DNA from: Mauremys mutica
Taxonomy: Eukaryota > Chordata > Testudines > Geoemydidae
Assembly: GCF_020497125.1 (NCBI RefSeq)
Contig: NC_059082.1
Location: forward strand, 30,278,965-30,342,964
Length of the DNA stretch: 64,000 bases
Reading direction: 5' to 3'
The notes below the pieces were generated by a model that saw only the letters and a list, made by a program, of their open reading frames with translations, was not told where the DNA came from and searched no databases. Made by a program: the position numbers and the translations under genes. Below are positions 63,806-64,000 of the stretch, piece after piece (the first letter of the stretch is position 1; every line of letters begins with the position of its first letter).

Positions 63806-64000
63806 TAGGATAACGGGCTTAGTAAATAGGTCAATTAAGTGCCACACTGGTAATTAGTACAATGGGTCAATGATAGGATATTGTTAGCCTTTTTCCAGAG
63901 GGTATCGCTGGAGAGTCTTGCCCGCATGCTCGGGGTTCAGCTGACCGCCATATTTGGGGTCGGGAAGGAATTTTCCTCCAGGGTAGATTGGCAGTGGCCC
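63806..64000 (+). other. CR1 3' untranslated region, cut by window end
   Basis: Non-coding tail after the ORF2 stop, including GGGTCGGGAAGGAATTTTCC-type sequence that is conserved near CR1 3' ends. The terminal short repeats of CR1 and any target duplication lie beyond 64000. Confidence 0.8.

Larger units (their letters stand above)
59196..64000 (+). mobile_element. Nearly full-length CR1 LINE, runs off the window
   Basis: A plus-strand CR1 retrotransposon, antisense to TRPM1, lying in the intron upstream of the first exon seen. In order: a 5' region with two promoter-like repeats (59212-59596), ORF1 (59676-60809), ORF2 (60979-63805, broken), and a 3' untranslated region from 63806 continuing past the window. 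Only one frameshift and one stop interrupt about 3.9 kb of coding sequence, so the copy is young compared with those at 1386 and 44683. Most CR1 copies are 5'-truncated, so one this long is uncommon. Confidence 0.93.

Overview
The window is vertebrate nuclear DNA, most likely from a turtle (reptile). It is gene-sparse, with small exons set in kilobase introns. Interspersed repeats include CR1 LINEs, CORE-SINEs, solo retroviral-type LTRs and many short TIR elements with 8-bp target duplications. The turtle call rests on this repeat mix, read by eye, plus amniote-type TRPM1 and MTMR10 protein sequence; crocodilian or another sauropsid cannot be excluded.

Two protein genes lie on the minus strand, in the order known from human 15q13.3. 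TRPM1 (retinal ON-bipolar cell and melanocyte cation channel) occupies about 57.2 to 19.06 kb. Fifteen coding exons join in frame to 1,115 codons plus stop. They cover the end of the N-terminal melastatin region, the pre-S1 linker, S1-S6 with the pore, the TRP helix, the coiled coil and the full C-terminus. The N-terminal exons lie beyond 64 kb. About 12.4 kb further on is MTMR10 (inactive myotubularin-related phosphatase): a CpG island, exon 1 (first 18 codons) and exon 2; the rest lies left of position 1.

The most interesting point is splicing capacity in TRPM1. A 21-bp microexon at 37365-37385 inserts LYAMEIN just after the selectivity filter. A candidate 36-bp cassette exon at 56352-56387 sits between two phase-0 exons and encodes a GFGW-containing 12-mer. 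It resembles the TRPM3 exon described as indispensable for channel function, at the same intron position.

The rest is transposon landscape. At 59.2-64 kb there is a nearly intact, probably young CR1 with two TATA-bearing 5' repeats, an open ORF1 (zinc-finger-like, coiled coil, SGNH esterase) and an ORF2 broken by one frameshift and one stop. Four solo LTRs (1.6, 22.9, 31.1, 45.2 kb) have 4-5 bp target duplications. At least ten TIR elements have full-length 8-bp duplications (one pair with a mismatch), indicating hAT-type insertion, including an insertion inside another element's terminal repeat. A 2.57-kb hAT-like element at 24.1-26.7 kb carries a 70-bp hairpin minisatellite. A 1.0-kb hAT at 35.5-36.5 kb keeps the C-terminal piece of a transposase and itself lies in the end of a fold-back element. 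No tRNA, rRNA, CRISPR or bacterial-type feature was seen.
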